From assembly GCA_002751075.1 (NCBI GenBank), contig NAOQ01000110.1, forward strand, positions 12,350 through 26,261: a DNA stretch of 13,912 nt. Reading direction: 5' to 3'. Below are positions 1 to 8,598 of the stretch, one piece after another (position 1 is the first letter of the stretch; each line of letters starts with the position of its first letter). The DNA is from Ichthyophonus hoferi (taxonomy: Eukaryota; Opisthokonta; Ichthyosporea; Ichthyophonida; Ichthyophonidae). The notes under the pieces were generated by a model. The model did no database searches. It was not told where the DNA came from and saw nothing but the letters and a program-made list of their open reading frames with translations. A program made the translations under genes and the position numbers.

Positions 1-28
1 TTTTTTTTTTTTTTTTTTTTTTTTTTTT
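1..28. repeat. Poly(T) run at the window edge
   Basis: 28 consecutive T. It could be a homopolymer in an intron or the poly(A) tail of a retrocopy on the other strand whose body lies outside the window. Confidence 0.6.
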
Positions 29-160
29 CTAAATTACCACCTTATTGATTTAAATGATTTGGTTATTAGCTTACCACATCATTATATTTCTATGTTCTTT
101 AATTACCTGCCAAACCACAACCTAAACCCTACCCCTACATCCTACATTTAAACATTGCAG

Positions 161-228
161 CTGACCTATGTTTTCATGAGAACAAACGACTACTAAAGAT
201 GTCTGGTAATCCATTTGTCCCCGAATTG
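161..228 (+). CDS. Internal exon of the left-edge gene
   Basis: Acceptor at 159-160 after a pyrimidine-rich stretch, donor GTGAGC at 229. The 68 bases give two bases of a split codon plus 22 codons, DLCFHENKRLLKMSG then NPFVPEL. An in-frame ATG at 199 could be mistaken for a start, but the frame stays open back to the acceptor. Confidence 0.75.
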
Positions 229-2213
229 GTGAGCTTTACATAGCCAATTGAACTTTTAACCTTTTTTAAAACCCTTTTGTAAAAAAAATATAAAAAAATA
301 CAAATCCTTTTTCTCTATTTCTTTTATTCTCTTTCGTTTTGATAACATTTTAATATATATTTGTATTTTAATTTATTGTTGTGTACTCTATCCATAATTA
401 TATCTTATTACTTTTTCATAGATCATGTAATTATATATTGCTAGATCTATTATCTCTTGATTATCTATATTTATATATCTGTATATATTTATGTGTTTAT
501 TTAAAAGTTAATTAATATTATTTATTCGATGTTCCAATTGGATCAGTGTGCAATTAATCCAATTAGAAACATTCTTAATAATATAAATAAAAGTTCTACT
601 CTATTCATCTCTATATATAACATCTATATGACGCGTTTATGTTGCCAACTATAGCTACATATACATAGACGAAAAAAAAATGGTTAATCACAGTTAGTTA
701 TGTAATTAATTATAACTAATACTGCGCCACTAATCACAATAAAATATTAAATAATTATTAATTGCATTGACCAGTGGCCAATATATGTTCGGTTACCATG
801 TGATAAATATTAAAGATCTATGTCTGCTATAAGACCACATTCGCATTACTTTTTACTACTAATTAAATAAATCTATTGTGATTTTTTATTTTTATTTTGT
901 GCTTGATTACTAAGAGCCAGTCCAACTGAGTAAGATAATAACTAGAACCAAATGAACTATTAAGTATAACCCAAGCTTAAAGTAACATATTTCTATTAAA
1001 TTATTGATCATTTACTACTATCTTAAACCCACTCTACCGTGGCATGGCTAGGATGTTGAAGCAACTAAAGGAATGCAGACCCTTATGAGTTATCTAGCAA
1101 CCTCTATATATCAGAATATATACGACGGCTACACGTACGTACACTTTCTATTCTTGGCTCTTTTTCTTTGTATCTAACCCTCTCTGGTAGAATAATCATT
1201 AAGTAATATGATCCAGGAATTGACAAAGTGGGTACTGGTATTGCCGTTTTAGATGACCTAGCAGGCAATTCTAGCCAATAGACATAGTACATGACATGTA
1301 AAATGTCCTATATTGCACTTTTATATATATCTTCCAACTATTTATATCTGCATAATATCATACATTTAATATATTTGTAATAATCTTGTAACCTCTATTT
1401 ACTATATTTATACATATATAATTTCCAAATACTACACTACTTCTAATTTTTTTAAAAATTCTTTTTCTTTTTAATTTTCTTCTTTAGGTATGAAAATTGT
1501 CTTCAGCAGAATATAGTCTAGCAAATGTTTTGAAAAAATAAGAGCCCACAATATGTCAAACTTCAGTTTTAATCATCTATATAATAAACATATGGATTGA
1601 GGTCATGAGACTAATCAACCTGCTCTCCCTTTATTAGATAATTAGAATTAAATGTGACAATGTTTATGGTTATGTCTTGCTTGTTTTCACAATTGGCACT
1701 AAAGAATAACTGAGATATGAACACTGGCTTTCAAAAATGTTTATACCCTATTATTATTTCCCATTCTGTGAAAACATTATTTATTTGTATTTGTTTTACA
1801 ATTTCAATACCTTGAGGTAATGTTAATTAAATAGTGATTTGTATTGGTTCAACTGCCAAGACTTTGCCGACAAAGAAAAGCATAATTATTGCACGAATTA
1901 ACAAATAAGTGCTTACATATTTTGGTTAATAAAAGTGTAGACTTCTATTTTATCTTTTATTTTATTTACATTTTTTACTAATATAAATTTTATGCAATGA
2001 TCTATGTTTTTAAGTAATCTCTTTGTCAGTATTTATTTCTTATGCTAAATTTTCTTCAGTCTATATCATAACTCATCCTATCAAATGTTACATGATTTAT
2101 ACAGAGCCAACCCACTGGAGCGTAAAGAAACAAAAGACATGAAAGAAAAAAGAAAGAGACTTGCTGAGGTCTTGAAGGCTAAAGAGAAATGGGAAAAGAA
2201 AAAGCAAAAATAA
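161..2213 (+). CDS. 3' part of an unidentified gene; three exons, basic C-terminal tail (5' end off window)
   Basis: Exons 161..228, 1052..1134 and 2105..2213 join in one frame (entry phase 1, then phases 0 and 2), giving the last 85 residues of a protein. Every junction is GT..AG: donors GTGAGC and GTACGT, acceptors TTGCAG, GGCTAG and ATACAG. The first exon carries ENKRLLKMSGNPFVPEL. The second is a mixed helical stretch (TKGMQTLMSYLATSIYQN). The third begins ANPLERKETKDMKEKRKRL and ends in a Lys/Glu-rich tail (WEKKKQK) before TAA. An AATAAA signal follows six bases after the stop. I do not recognise the family. The charged, probably coiled or single-helix tail resembles ends of ribosome-assembly or RNA-associated proteins, but that is only an impression. 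Upstream exons must lie left of the window, because exon 161 starts inside a codon. Joining the first and third exons directly would give an early stop, so the middle exon is required. Confidence in the exon chain is good; function is unknown. Confidence 0.78.
229..1051 (+). other. Intron of the left-edge gene (823 nt)
   Basis: Very AT-rich, with T-rich and TATATAT-rich stretches and no convincing coding content. A strong-looking acceptor and donor around 925 would define only a 15-base segment that reads into TGA in the required phase, so it is not called as an exon. Confidence 0.7.
1052..1134 (+). CDS. Internal exon of the left-edge gene
   Basis: Acceptor GGCTAG ending at 1051, donor GTACGT at 1135. 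The 83 bases encode 27 codons starting DVEATKGMQTLMSYLATS and ending NIYDGY, plus AC of a split Thr codon completed by the A at 2105. Third-position use is balanced, unlike the flanking introns. Confidence 0.75.
1135..2104 (+). other. Intron of the left-edge gene (970 nt)
   Basis: AT-rich. It contains a striking T/C tract at 1440-1488 ending in TTTAG, which looks like a splice acceptor, but all three frames after it stop within about 40 bases and no donor follows. An open frame on the opposite strand at 1104..1292 only overlaps the exon antisense and looks fortuitous. Confidence 0.65.
2105..2213 (+). CDS. Terminal exon of the left-edge gene
   Basis: The acceptor ACAG ends at 2104. The first base completes a Thr codon, followed by 35 sense codons and TAA. 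The translation is almost all charged (about half Lys, Arg or Glu) with PLERKETKDMKEKRKRL and a KWEKKKQK end: a single basic helix or coiled-coil tail. Confidence 0.8.
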
Positions 2214-2218
2214 AAAAC

Positions 2219-2224
2219 AATAAA
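2219..2224 (+). promoter_or_regulatory. AATAAA polyadenylation signal of the left-edge gene
   Basis: Canonical AATAAA six bases after the stop codon, implying a very short 3' UTR. Confidence 0.6.
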
Positions 2225-2427
2225 ATGTTAATATGCTTAGAATCTGACGCTCACTTGTGAAGTTTTGTGATTAAAAACAATCTGAAATAGGTCTTGGTGA
2301 ATAGTCTTAAATCTTCCATGAAATTATGGGGGTTATAATTAAATGAATCTTTCTGGCTGTAAAGAGATGGTATTGCTTGTGGAGCTATACTACTATGTAC
2401 ATCTAATGCAATTAGTTATTGATTTAC

Positions 2428-2475
2428 GTCAATTTCCTGTAGCCTTTCCTTCCCGACTCGGAAATTGACCGAGTC
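2428..2475. repeat. Two overlapping, mutually exclusive hairpins
   Basis: GTCAATTTCC (2428-2437) pairs perfectly with GGAAATTGAC (2460-2469). Alternatively GACTCGG (2455-2461) pairs perfectly with CCGAGTC (2469-2475) around a 7-base loop. The two stems share bases and cannot form together. Confidence 0.6.
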
Positions 2476-3269
2476 ATTTTCATTCATATCCATTTTTAAT
2501 AAATCTAATCTCTTTATTTCTTAGTATTCTCAGAATACGTTTTATCATGCCTCATTGTGTAACTAGTGCGTATCTTATATAGGTGGTTGGCAAAACAATT
2601 CGTGCATTATAATACCTAGACGAGAAATATAATGATAGCCACCACTAAGAAGGATTTATACTATGCTACTAGCCGTAAAAACTGTACTTTGCAGATAATA
2701 GTTAGAACCATTGATAAATGGTTTTGCACATTCCTTGGGTGAGGCGATTCTAAATTATTCACTAAAATATAACTTTAATTCAATCCAATTAAAATTAAGA
2801 TATACAATGCAATTGTTCTAAATAAAGTGGTTGTTGAAGCCAAAGTGTTCAATGTTTTTTTGTTACACCGCTCTTTTATGCTACAAAGACCATTAACTCG
2901 GATGGAACACATAATCTAGCTGATTAGCTGGTAAAATGTAGATCATGAAATGATTGACCCAATATTAGTTTATTGAATGAAGTTTTTAATCAGATGAGAT
3001 AATTTGTCCAAGTTATGAATGTCATTAAATCTGAAACTGAAATCATCTCGTACAGATAGGAGTAAATGGCTTGCTAGTTCTTTTTTTAAAATTAGCTTTG
3101 AATAACAATTGAAAATATACTCTGTACAATCCTTGTCATATATTTTGGTGTGCCGTGTATACTGACATGATGAACTTTTTTTTTATTAAATTCTTGGGGC
3201 TTTGTTGTTTTTGAATCAGAATCTTCACAAGAGTCACATTAACTTTTTAACTCTCTTGATGTACGAGTC

Positions 3270-3286
3270 TCACGTGAGTCACGTGA
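3270..3286. promoter_or_regulatory. Twin CACGTG E-box palindrome
   Basis: TCACGTGAGTCACGTGA consists of two TCACGTGA palindromes separated by one base, and is symmetric apart from that base. CACGTG is the core site of bHLH-zip factors (USF, MITF/TFE, MYC classes). It lies about 1 kb from either gene 3' end, so no target promoter is evident. Confidence 0.4.
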
Positions 3287-3616
3287 AAGTTGAACTCAGA
3301 GTTTTTCTTATTAGAGACTTACGGATACTATTTTGGTACTAATTGCAATAACCGATTTACGTTTATAGCCATAGACAACGTTTCTAGGGGTGTCTGTCAT
3401 TTGCACTATCGTATTTACTACGATTTACTATGAACTTATACTTGTCTTTATTAATTACAACTAATAAACAGGATCCAGACTAACACCCAGAACTGAAGGC
3501 GCATCTGAATACAACAAAAAATCCAACACGGCCTTCACAGGTTCTGACAACTTATTATGTTGTATTAATAATTGTTAGATTTGAAATTGCCCTCTTATGA
3601 TTAGAATAATATTGGC

Positions 3617-3724
3617 GAAATTAATTTCTTGGTCAAAGTTATAGTTGATCAAATATGATTTTGATCCAAGCGTTGATATATTTGGATTAACAGCAAATCT
3701 ATGATCTTTGTATCCGATCATATA
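3617..3724 (+). repeat. Dispersed repeat, copy A
   Basis: Shares an ordered set of blocks with three other copies in the window: GAAATTAATTT, TTGGTCAAAGTTATAGTTGA, GATTTTGATCCAAGCGTTGA, then a TTTGTATCCGATCAT end. No coding capacity. Probably a non-autonomous element or a hairpin-bearing MITE-like repeat; class not determined. Confidence 0.75.
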
Positions 3725-3734
3725 ATAGGATATA

Positions 3735-3788
3735 CAGTATATAGTAGGTATATAGTAGGTTCATAGTAGGGTATATAGTGGGTTATAG
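3735..3788 (+). repeat. Short minisatellite between repeat copies A and B
   Basis: Four to five imperfect units of roughly TATATAGTAGG (10-12 bp) in a row. Confidence 0.6.
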
Positions 3789-3893
3789 GAAATTGATTTA
3801 TTGCTTAAGGTCAAAGCTGATCAAATAGGATTTTAATCCAACGTTGATATAATTGGATCAATGGCCAATTTATAATCCTTGCATCCAATCATA
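3789..3893 (+). repeat. Dispersed repeat, copy B
   Basis: Same orientation and block order as copy A: GAAATTGATTTATTG, AAGGTCAAAGCTGATCAAAT, GATTTTAATCCAACGTTGAT, ATTGGATCAATGGCCAATTT, CTTGCATCCAATCAT. The blocks around TAATCCAA and TTGGATCA can pair as a hairpin. Confidence 0.75.
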
Positions 3894-4041
3894 AATATGT
3901 ATTGTTGGATGCCAATGTGGTTTCAAGTTCTGATCCCTATGCCTACTTTGTATTAGAGTATATACATTATTATAGACAAGTAGAATCCAGCATAATATAT
4001 TACTAAACCCACTACCTGCGATAGAGCATAAAACCAAAACC

Positions 4042-4047
4042 TTTATT
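4042..4047 (-). promoter_or_regulatory. AATAAA polyadenylation signal of the MARVEL gene
   Basis: TTTATT on the + strand, AATAAA on the coding strand, 60 bases after the TAA. It supports the chosen terminal exon. Confidence 0.6.
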
Positions 4048-4106
4048 TTTTAAAAAACATCCCACTGGCTATATAATGTGTTTTCTTGTGAGAGGAAGAG
4101 GGCTTA

Positions 4107-4168
4107 TTAACTGCGGTGAATCAACACAAATACAGAGTGGAAAGTCCAGCTGATTACGGCGGAGAAAC
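4107..4168 (-). CDS. Terminal exon of the MARVEL gene (TM4)
   Basis: Strong acceptor CCTATTTCTACAG ending at 4169. The exon completes a Gly codon, then reads FSAVISWTFHSVFVLIHRS and TAA, completing the fourth helix with a three-residue cytosolic end. Phase 1 matches the donor at 4927. AATAAA follows within 65 bases. Confidence 0.75.
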
Positions 4169-6654
4169 CTGTAGAAATAGGAATGTGTTTAAATAGTATA
4201 GATAACAGTTGTCAAAAAGGCTTTTTCATCCGTGCATTAGAGTTATTAGTGATAGATAGATTTCTAAATAAAAGTCAACATACTAACAGATACAAATAAC
4301 ACATATACGCATAGTATTATCATATTATGCACTATATACAATATGCTGTTTATTATATACTGTACAATATCAAATTTTTACTTTATACTTTATACTATAT
4401 ACCATATACTATGCATTATACACTATACATTACTATACGTTATATACTATATACTATATACTATACATTATACACTATACACTATACATTTTGTTCTTTA
4501 TATTATACACTAAACCCCTGGTTTACATATGCTTTGAATTGTATGGAAAAAGTAAACAACGGATGTGAATATAAAGGGAAGAAAAAGAAGAATGACAAAC
4601 AAAAACAAACCTATATGTGATAGAATGCAATTAATAAGAAATATATCAAAGCTATAGTGTCCTACAATAGCTTAAACTAACAACAAAATACCAGTTAATC
4701 AATATTGAAATGATATATAAGGTATATTAGAGTATACAGTGATATGAATATGAGATGAAAACCCTGAAAATATATATCTTATACATAAATACGTAACAAT
4801 AAATAACAGAGAAAGTAAGAATTCAAACACACGCAAATAGAAAAACCGATAACATATCTGATTAGCATATGTATATAACATATTATTATTTTACACAATA
4901 CTCATTTCAAATTATTTCAACTCTTACCAAAAAATACACCGACAACATTCTGTGTCTTGCACGATTTATGAAAGTCCCAGTCCCAGTCAATGCTTTGGTT
5001 ATAATAAGCCCACACACTGGCAGCTATTATATACAATACACTAATAATTGCCGTATTAACCAGGGTGGATACGGGGTGCCAAGGAGGATGTACAGAGAAC
5101 AATAGCAGAAAAAGAAGTATTGCCACAGCTACAGGAGGGTTAAGATTTAGAATATACATGTATTATTATTACCAGTGCTATTGTTGTTGTGATTATGATG
5201 GTTATGGTTATGGCTATTTTTATTAGTATGATTGTTATTTTTGATTTGAATTCAATCTCACCAAATAACACGTGTTGGTTTAGATTAATTACTGTATGGT
5301 TTATTCAAAGCTTCTAGCTTTTCTTTAACCATAATCTGCCCCCTGAACTAACCTGATATAGGACATTGTTAGAGTAAAGCGTTGAAATAAAGGGAAAGTA
5401 TATTATATTTGCTCTATATATTATTATTCATGCAAGACATGTTATTTACCAGCACAAGAAATAGCACCACAGATCACGAGGTACTCCGAAGCCATTTTAT
5501 ACTTCCCGACATAGGGGTAATACGGACAGGTAGATATAGTCGAAAGAGAAATGATGGAAAACACCTTAAAAAAAAACAAAAATTAGTTTCACGTTGGTCT
5601 CTAAAACATATCCTGTTCTTGAAATCTCATAGTATGGTTTAGTAGTATGATATTATAATATTATAATAATATTTTAGCATAAATAATAGTATAATAGTAT
5701 AATATTACAAATAAAACAATAATTAGTACTACAGAGTGTAACTGGAGTGATGGTGAATAGAGAATAGTTCAAAGTAAATTATGAAGGACTCCATGTACCA
5801 GTACACCTTGTAAACATGCGAAAAATACATGGGTAGAAAAATGTCTGGCTGCAACAACTAGTTAATGATTATATATATTGTCAACACATTATTTGGTTAT
5901 AATTATAAATAAATTGTTGGACTTTACTCCAACAAAGTGGAACAAATTATTAAAATTATTACCAACGAACTTGGCCACTATTATATTTAATAGAATAATG
6001 ATAATTAACATTATACTTTAATTTGTATTAGTACTAAATATTTTTTGTAATCTTGGCTAAACATTTATAATTATCCTTACATAAAGGTTAGCACAAAAAT
6101 ATAATATTTAAAATCAATAAATTGCGAATGATAAATAATTAGCAAATAAAAAGAGGAGTTGATAATGGTGTAATGATATGCAATATAATATATATACTAG
6201 TACAATAGTATGATTATACTCGTATGGATATAATGGTATAATGGTATAATAGAATGTGTAATAGTATATACGATAGTAGAATAGTAGAATAATATAATAT
6301 TATGGTGGTTTAATAATATGATAGTATAATAATATGATAGTATAATGATACGATAGTACAATAGTATAATAATATAATAGTATAATAATATAAAAGTATA
6401 AGAATATAATAGTATAGTAGTATACTAATATAATGATATAATGGTATAATAGCGTAATAGTATGATAGCTAACGCAAATAAAAATAAATGGATGGTTTTA
6501 AAAGTGATCTATATAGTTCCAATAAAATGAAATTACATTTTGATATTAGAAAAATTAATGAAATGAGTTTAATATATGAATGGATTTTCCAGTGCTTCAA
6601 TATTTTAACCTTTTCATTTAAATACTTTACAGCACAGTAATTTCTATCTACCAT
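4107..6654 (-). CDS. MARVEL-domain four-helix membrane protein (plasmolipin/CMTM/physin-like), five exons
   Basis: Exons, in transcript order 6654..6631, 5848..5807, 5564..5450, 5128..4928 and 4168..4107, join in phase (0,0,1,1) to about 147 residues, close to the usual size of MARVEL proteins. Helices: TM1 about residues 12-33 (ending VFSIISLSTIS), TM2 49-71 (EYLVICGAISCA into AVAILLFLLLF), TM3 81-103 (STLVNTAIISVLYIIAAS), TM4 121-144 (NVVGVFFGF, then AVISWTFHSVFVLI). The short TM2-TM3 loop with PPWHP and the N..G.FFGF start of TM4 are typical of the family. Cys35 and Cys117 fall in the two loops on the same face and could form a disulfide (inference). Such proteins act in vesicle and apical membrane traffic and in membrane apposition. 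The exact subfamily is unclear: the TM1-TM2 loop is short like MAL/plasmolipin, while TM4 resembles synaptogyrin. The last three exons are well supported; the two 5' exons less so. An upstream in-frame ATG at 6729 would add 25 residues. Confidence 0.8.
4169..4927 (-). other. Intron 4 of the MARVEL gene (759 nt)
   Basis: Donor GTAAGA, acceptor TACAG. It is filled largely with TATAC/TATAG-type repeats (about 4310-4500), which create spurious long open frames on both strands. It holds two further acceptor-like sites in the same phase (at 4611 and near 4768). Confidence 0.7.
4310..4500. repeat. AT-rich satellite-like tract (TATACTA / TATACAT units)
   Basis: Tightly repeated variants of ATACTAT, ATACACT and ATACATT over nearly 200 bases inside an intron of the MARVEL gene. 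The Tyr-rich open frame it generates on the + strand (4327..4620) is low-complexity. Confidence 0.7.
4928..5128 (-). CDS. Exon 4 of the MARVEL gene (end of TM2, TM3, loop, start of TM4)
   Basis: Branch-like CTAAATCTTAAC and acceptor CCTCCTGTAG precede 5128; the donor GGTAAGAG starts at 4927. The 201 bases encode VAILLFLLLF, the PPWHP loop, TNTAIISVLY-type TM3 (actual NTAIISVLYIIAASVWAYY), a polar loop with DWDWDFHKSC, then TQNVVGVFF. Phase 1 on both sides. An open frame on the opposite strand over the same bases is an antisense shadow. Confidence 0.85.
5450..5564 (-). CDS. Exon 3 of the MARVEL gene (end of TM1, loop, start of TM2)
   Basis: Acceptor with a long T tract ending TTAAG at 5565, donor GTAAAT at 5449. 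The 115 bases give VFSIISLSTISTCPYYPYVG, then KYKMASEYLVICGAISCA and the first base of a split Ala codon. The intron splits TM2. Confidence 0.82.
5807..5848 (-). CDS. Probable exon 2 of the MARVEL gene (start of TM1)
   Basis: Acceptor ACTAGTTGTTGCAG ends at 5849, donor AAG|GTGTAC at 5806. The 42 bases read PDIFLPMYFSHVYK, phase 0 on both sides. PMYFSHVYK followed by VFSI aligns with the conserved proline and aromatic lead-in to TM1 of physins. The donor is not a perfect consensus, so the junction is inferred. Confidence 0.5.
5914..5935. repeat. Perfect 8-bp inverted repeat (hairpin) in the first MARVEL-gene intron
   Basis: TTGTTGGA, six-base loop CTTTAC, TCCAACAA. Isolated, without an obvious partner or terminator function. 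Confidence 0.5.
6170..6465. repeat. Degenerate microsatellite (TATAATAG / TAATAATA units)
   Basis: About 300 bases of alternating ATAGTATAAT and ATAATATAAT units in the first intron of the MARVEL gene. A shorter run of the same type lies at 5641-5712. No coding content. Confidence 0.75.
6631..6654 (-). CDS. Possible first coding exon of the MARVEL gene
   Basis: AAAATGG start context at 6654, reading MVDRNYCA to a donor GTAAAG at 6630 in phase 0. The same frame is open to another well-placed ATG at 6729 (MGVLSLLKDLFTDQHLSTLL...), which would give 25 more residues. Which start is used, and whether this exon belongs to the gene at all, cannot be decided from sequence alone. Confidence 0.35.
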
Positions 6655-6761
6655 TTTGAGCGTAATGTAAAGTAATGTACTTAAATGTTGGTCAGTAAAT
6701 AAATCTTTTAATAAACTCAACACTCCCATCGCCGTGCTCAAAATATAGGAACAAAAGAAAC

Positions 6762-6782
6762 ATATATATATATATATATATT
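6762..6782. repeat. (AT)n microsatellite
   Basis: About ten uninterrupted AT units just upstream of the proposed MARVEL start. A second run of about ten units lies at 6880-6899. Confidence 0.9.
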
Positions 6783-6879
6783 TATATGTATTACTATTAC
6801 TATTATTATTACTATTACCTATATACCTATATAAAATAATATGTTACTATATGCCAGTTTATAGTTCATTCTTAAAGCC

Positions 6880-6899
6880 ATATATATATATATATATAT
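6880..6899. repeat. (AT)n microsatellite
   Basis: Ten uninterrupted AT units in the intergenic region. Confidence 0.9.
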
Positions 6900-7333
6900 T
6901 GACATATTTAAGCCAGCAAAGTCAATAGGTGGCTATTAATATTTTAGTGTTTTAGGATAAATGACTTCAAGATAAAATCTAGTAGATGTTTTTTCTAGCA
7001 ATGAAGTTTAAGTGCAATGATGAATATAATATACATTCTGTAAATCATATGTATTTATTGGTAATTTAGCAAGAAATATGTTTGTCCCCATATGCGTGCA
7101 TATTATTTTTGCATTATTTTTGTATGACTATATTAGTAGGTGCATGACCTGGTTGAAAGCATCGTCAAGTAATCATTGCGATTACTAGACAAAAGTTTTT
7201 TATGATCATAACCCTTGTAGAGTAGTAAGCAGGAAATGCATCCTAATAAAGCAACCCACCGCCACGGCATAAAGGACGAAGGCCTCAAAAGACACAAGGT
7301 TCCTAATTTGAAAGGATACCATTGTTATAGTTA

Positions 7334-7367
7334 TATTGTATTGTATTGTATTGTATTGTATTGTATT
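7334..7367. repeat. (TATTG)n pentanucleotide microsatellite
   Basis: About six and a half perfect TATTG units, then degenerating into TATTC/TCTAT variants to about 7400. Confidence 0.9.
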
Positions 7368-8217
7368 CTACTCTATTGTTTTCTATTCTATTATGGTATA
7401 TTATATTATGTAGTTCTGTAATGTATCTAAGTACGAATTAATATATAATATTGCGATGCTATTATTACTATTGTTGACATGTGATCTCGCCCATGAGCCT
7501 CTATCAAATTTTTTATCCAAAACTGATAGGCAGCCGAATCAGATGCCGCAGTAAACATTTAAGCATTTATGATAAAATAAAATTGTTTTGATTGCCCAAT
7601 ATGTTTTCGGGATAGATGTCGTATGTACACTGGGAAAGGGACATTACTGAGACATTTATTTTGCAGTAACCATTACACATAACTATTCACTTTTTTTTTT
7701 TGGATTCTTTACATGTCATCATGGGTTGACAACCAATATGGGTAAGATCATTGTCCAATACAAATACATATACACCATATACTCAAACAGTTTTAGTCAT
7801 AGGGTTGCGTAGTAATATTAATAGTTAATATGATCGATTAATTCGTGAATATAGCTATTAGTTATAATATTAATATTCAATTGGCTATTAACTGACAATC
7901 ATATAAATTAATTGGTTAACTCTTAGTTATGAATAGATTAATTCATAATTTATAATTGTTATTTCATTAAATACATGGCAAATGATTAATAAAAGCGACG
8001 AATTATTTGTTATTTATCTAATCATGATTTTAAAACAGAGAACATTGTTTCAGAAAGGACAGTCAAAATGGATACTAAAAAGTTCTAAATGAAAGGACTT
8101 TTAAAACAACAAAGTATAAATCTTACAATATTAAAGTTGTCTATTTTTGTCAAAAAATACTTTCATGAAATTTTACTTAATACCCCCTTTTTAAGAAAAT
8201 TACTAAAAGACCACCCC

Positions 8218-8271
8218 ATGGGACATGAGGAGAGTCCTCTATGTTAAAACTCAATGGGGGACATGTCCCAT
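8218..8271. repeat. Inverted repeat with an embedded 12-bp palindrome
   Basis: ATGGGACATG (8218-8227) and CATGTCCCAT (8262-8271) are perfect inverted copies 34 bases apart. The right arm lies in the perfect palindrome GGGACATGTCCC (8258-8269). A minor GAGGA/TCCTC stem sits between them. Confidence 0.65.
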
Positions 8272-8530
8272 ATTTTCACCAAGCCTAAATTGTCACCATG
8301 GTTTTAATTAATCAATTGCTTAACGATCAATAGCTAATTATCACCACAACCAAATAATTATTATTTTTAAAAAACAAAAAAGCATATCTCACATATTATC
8401 CTACTATCATACACATATATACACATACGTATATCTTTTAAAAGAAAAAGAAAAAAATAAGGTTATTATAGCATTACTCTTGTCCACTTGAATAATGCCA
8501 AACTCAAGACTAAAAAGGTATGGTAAGCCG

Positions 8531-8550
8531 CCTCAATGAAACTATTGAGG
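8531..8550. repeat. Perfect 7-bp hairpin
   Basis: CCTCAAT, loop GAAACT, ATTGAGG. It lies inside an exon-like island and is not followed by a T tract. Confidence 0.5.
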
Positions 8551-8598
8551 GGTAGTGGTAATAATGCCAGATAGAACCACGCATTCATATGCTTGTAT

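Larger units (their letters stand above)
2225..4041. other. Intergenic region between two convergent genes
   Basis: No supportable gene. The left-edge gene (+) and the MARVEL gene (-) end towards each other here. It holds a nested hairpin (2428-2475), a twin CACGTG palindrome (3270-3286), two copies of a ~105-bp repeat (3617-3893) and a short GTAGG-containing minisatellite between them. Confidence 0.6.

Noticed and set aside
199-228. ATG at 199 as a gene start (MSGNPFVPEL)
   Set aside because: The frame is open back to a good acceptor at 159-160, and the preceding residues look coding, so the exon is internal.
1104-1292. 62-codon minus frame next to the second exon of the left-edge gene
   Set aside because: It overlaps that exon antisense, begins with no splice or start context, and resembles no family I know.
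4327-4620. Tyr-rich 97-codon + frame
   Set aside because: It is a translation of TATAC/TATAT repeats in an intron of the MARVEL gene on the other strand.
4869-5105. 78-codon + frame
   Set aside because: Antisense shadow of the MARVEL exon at 4928-5128, which has correct splice sites and TM composition.
5409-5642. 77-codon + frame
   Set aside because: Antisense to the MARVEL exon 5450-5564; it runs through the T/A tract that serves as the acceptor tract on the real strand.
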